Of a DNA stretch of 22,792 bases, positions 22,313 through 22,792 are shown in pieces. A program made the translations under genes and the position numbers. The stretch comes from DATKKM01 sp035542855 (lineage in GTDB: Bacteria > Chloroflexota > Dehalococcoidia > SM23-28-2 > RBG-16-64-32): the NCBI GenBank assembly GCA_035542855.1, contig DATKKM010000087.1:1-22792 (forward strand), in the 5' to 3' direction. The notes beneath the pieces were generated by a model. That model saw only the letters and a list, made by a program, of their open reading frames with translations. It searched no databases and had not been told where the DNA came from. Position 1 is the stretch's first letter. Each line of letters begins with the position of its first letter.

Positions 22313-22792
22313 CTACCGCACGCGAGGCGGCAGCCCGCGCTCGCGGCGATGGTACTCGGTGCGGATAAACGGTGGCGCATACGGGAAGTAGTCCCGCTGG
22401 CGCTCATCGCTCATCGAAAAGAAGCCGCCGTGCACGTAGCCCAGGCAACTCGAGCTGCCGCAATCGCACTCCCAGCGTTCGCCGCCGGTGGCGTTCAGCC
22501 GGTAATCGATCACGATCTCATCGCCGGCGCGAATATCCCGCCACGCGAACACCTTGACGCCGCTGCGCATCGCATTCGGATCGCACGAGTGGTTCAGATA
22601 GCAGCCGGGTGGCAGCAGGATTGCGTAGCGGTCCCAGTCTAACTCGCACATGTGCATGATCTCGTCGGCGGAGAGGGAGGAAAGCTCCTCCTGCGTGACG
22701 ACCCGTGCATGACGTCGACGAAAGATGAACTCGCCGCGCTTGAAGTCGCGCATGGCGAATACTCCCCGTCCGCGCGAGCCCGCGTCCCGCAC
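22313..22792 (-). CDS. SET-domain protein, 5' partial
   Basis: 159 residues visible, running to the window edge; the GTG at 22792 is probably an internal valine, so the gene starts outside. SET-domain lysine methyltransferase motifs are present: SRGRGVFAMRDFKRGEFIF at the N-terminal end, LNHSCDPNAMR (the NHS cofactor/knot motif), GDEIVIDYRL, and a post-SET cysteine cluster (WECDCGSSSCLGYV) that would bind zinc. Bacterial SET proteins of this short type are widespread but their targets are mostly unknown. It is convergent with the CoA-transferase genes. Confidence 0.88.
   Translation of the reverse strand: MRDAGSRGRGVFAMRDFKRGEFIFRRRHARVVTQEELSSLSADEIMHMCELDWDRYAILLPPGCYLNHSCDPNAMRSGVKVFAWRDIRAGDEIVIDYRLNATGGERWECDCGSSSCLGYVHGGFFSMSDERQRDYFPYAPPFIRTEYHRRERGLPPRVR

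Noticed and set aside
1..22792. CRISPR arrays, tRNA or rRNA genes, IS elements or integrases
   Set aside because: None was seen on either strand; the only insertion-like structure is the toxin-antitoxin cassette.

Overview
High-GC bacterial DNA with short intergenic gaps, many ATGA/GTGA start-stop overlaps and some TTG/GTG starts. The Tad pilus cluster has CpaB but no secretin. There is also an ECF sigma factor with a long membrane-anchored partner, an IpdAB/GctAB-like CoA-transferase pair, and a pyrimidine-rich hairpin of a kind I associate with such genomes. Together these suggest a Chloroflexota-like monoderm. That assignment is inference; no rRNA or other marker gene lies in the window.

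Layout. (1) 1-3866, plus strand: glcD (5' end outside the window), glcE and glcF, the three subunits of glycolate oxidase, tightly coupled. (2) 4058-6068, plus: an ECF sigma factor and an overlapping single-pass membrane protein, probably its anti-sigma factor. (3) 17207-6065, minus: a long Tad/Flp pilus locus. In transcription order it holds a GT39-like glycosyltransferase, a PAP2-family membrane protein, flp pilin, tadE, cpaB, cpaE (tadZ), cpaF (tadA), tadB, tadC, two tandem XRE regulators, a 59-residue HTH-less relative of those regulators not previously flagged as a long ORF, and a PPK2 polyphosphate kinase. The PPK2 gene ends on the anti-sigma gene's stop codon. (4) 17312-18061, plus: a prepilin peptidase, divergent from the pilus locus. 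(5) 18176-19614, plus: a GrpB-family protein and a PhzF-family isomerase. (6) 19661-22309, plus: CoA-transferase subunits A and B, separated by a BrnT/CopG-type toxin-antitoxin module. (7) 22313-22792, minus: a SET-domain protein running off the window.

The main result is a shared promoter signature, TGTAACG with CGTC 16 nt after TGTAAC. It is exact upstream of the ECF sigma gene, the glycosyltransferase/PAP2 pair and cpaB. A near match (17-nt spacing, CATC) lies upstream of flp. This has the form of an ECF -35/-10 pair, so the sigma factor most likely activates itself and the adjacent pilus locus as one regulon. The two envelope genes (glycosyltransferase and PAP2) would belong to it, with the anti-sigma protein sensing a signal outside the membrane. 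The flp mRNA leader can fold into mutually exclusive helices, and a UUCG-capped hairpin separates flp from tadE, so pilin is probably expressed apart from the assembly genes.

The second notable structure is the toxin-antitoxin insertion. The last 63 bp of the CoA-transferase A gene are repeated directly after the antitoxin, with five differences, all at synonymous third codon positions. The cassette therefore sits between two diverged copies of its target gene's 3' end, and the target reading frame stays intact.
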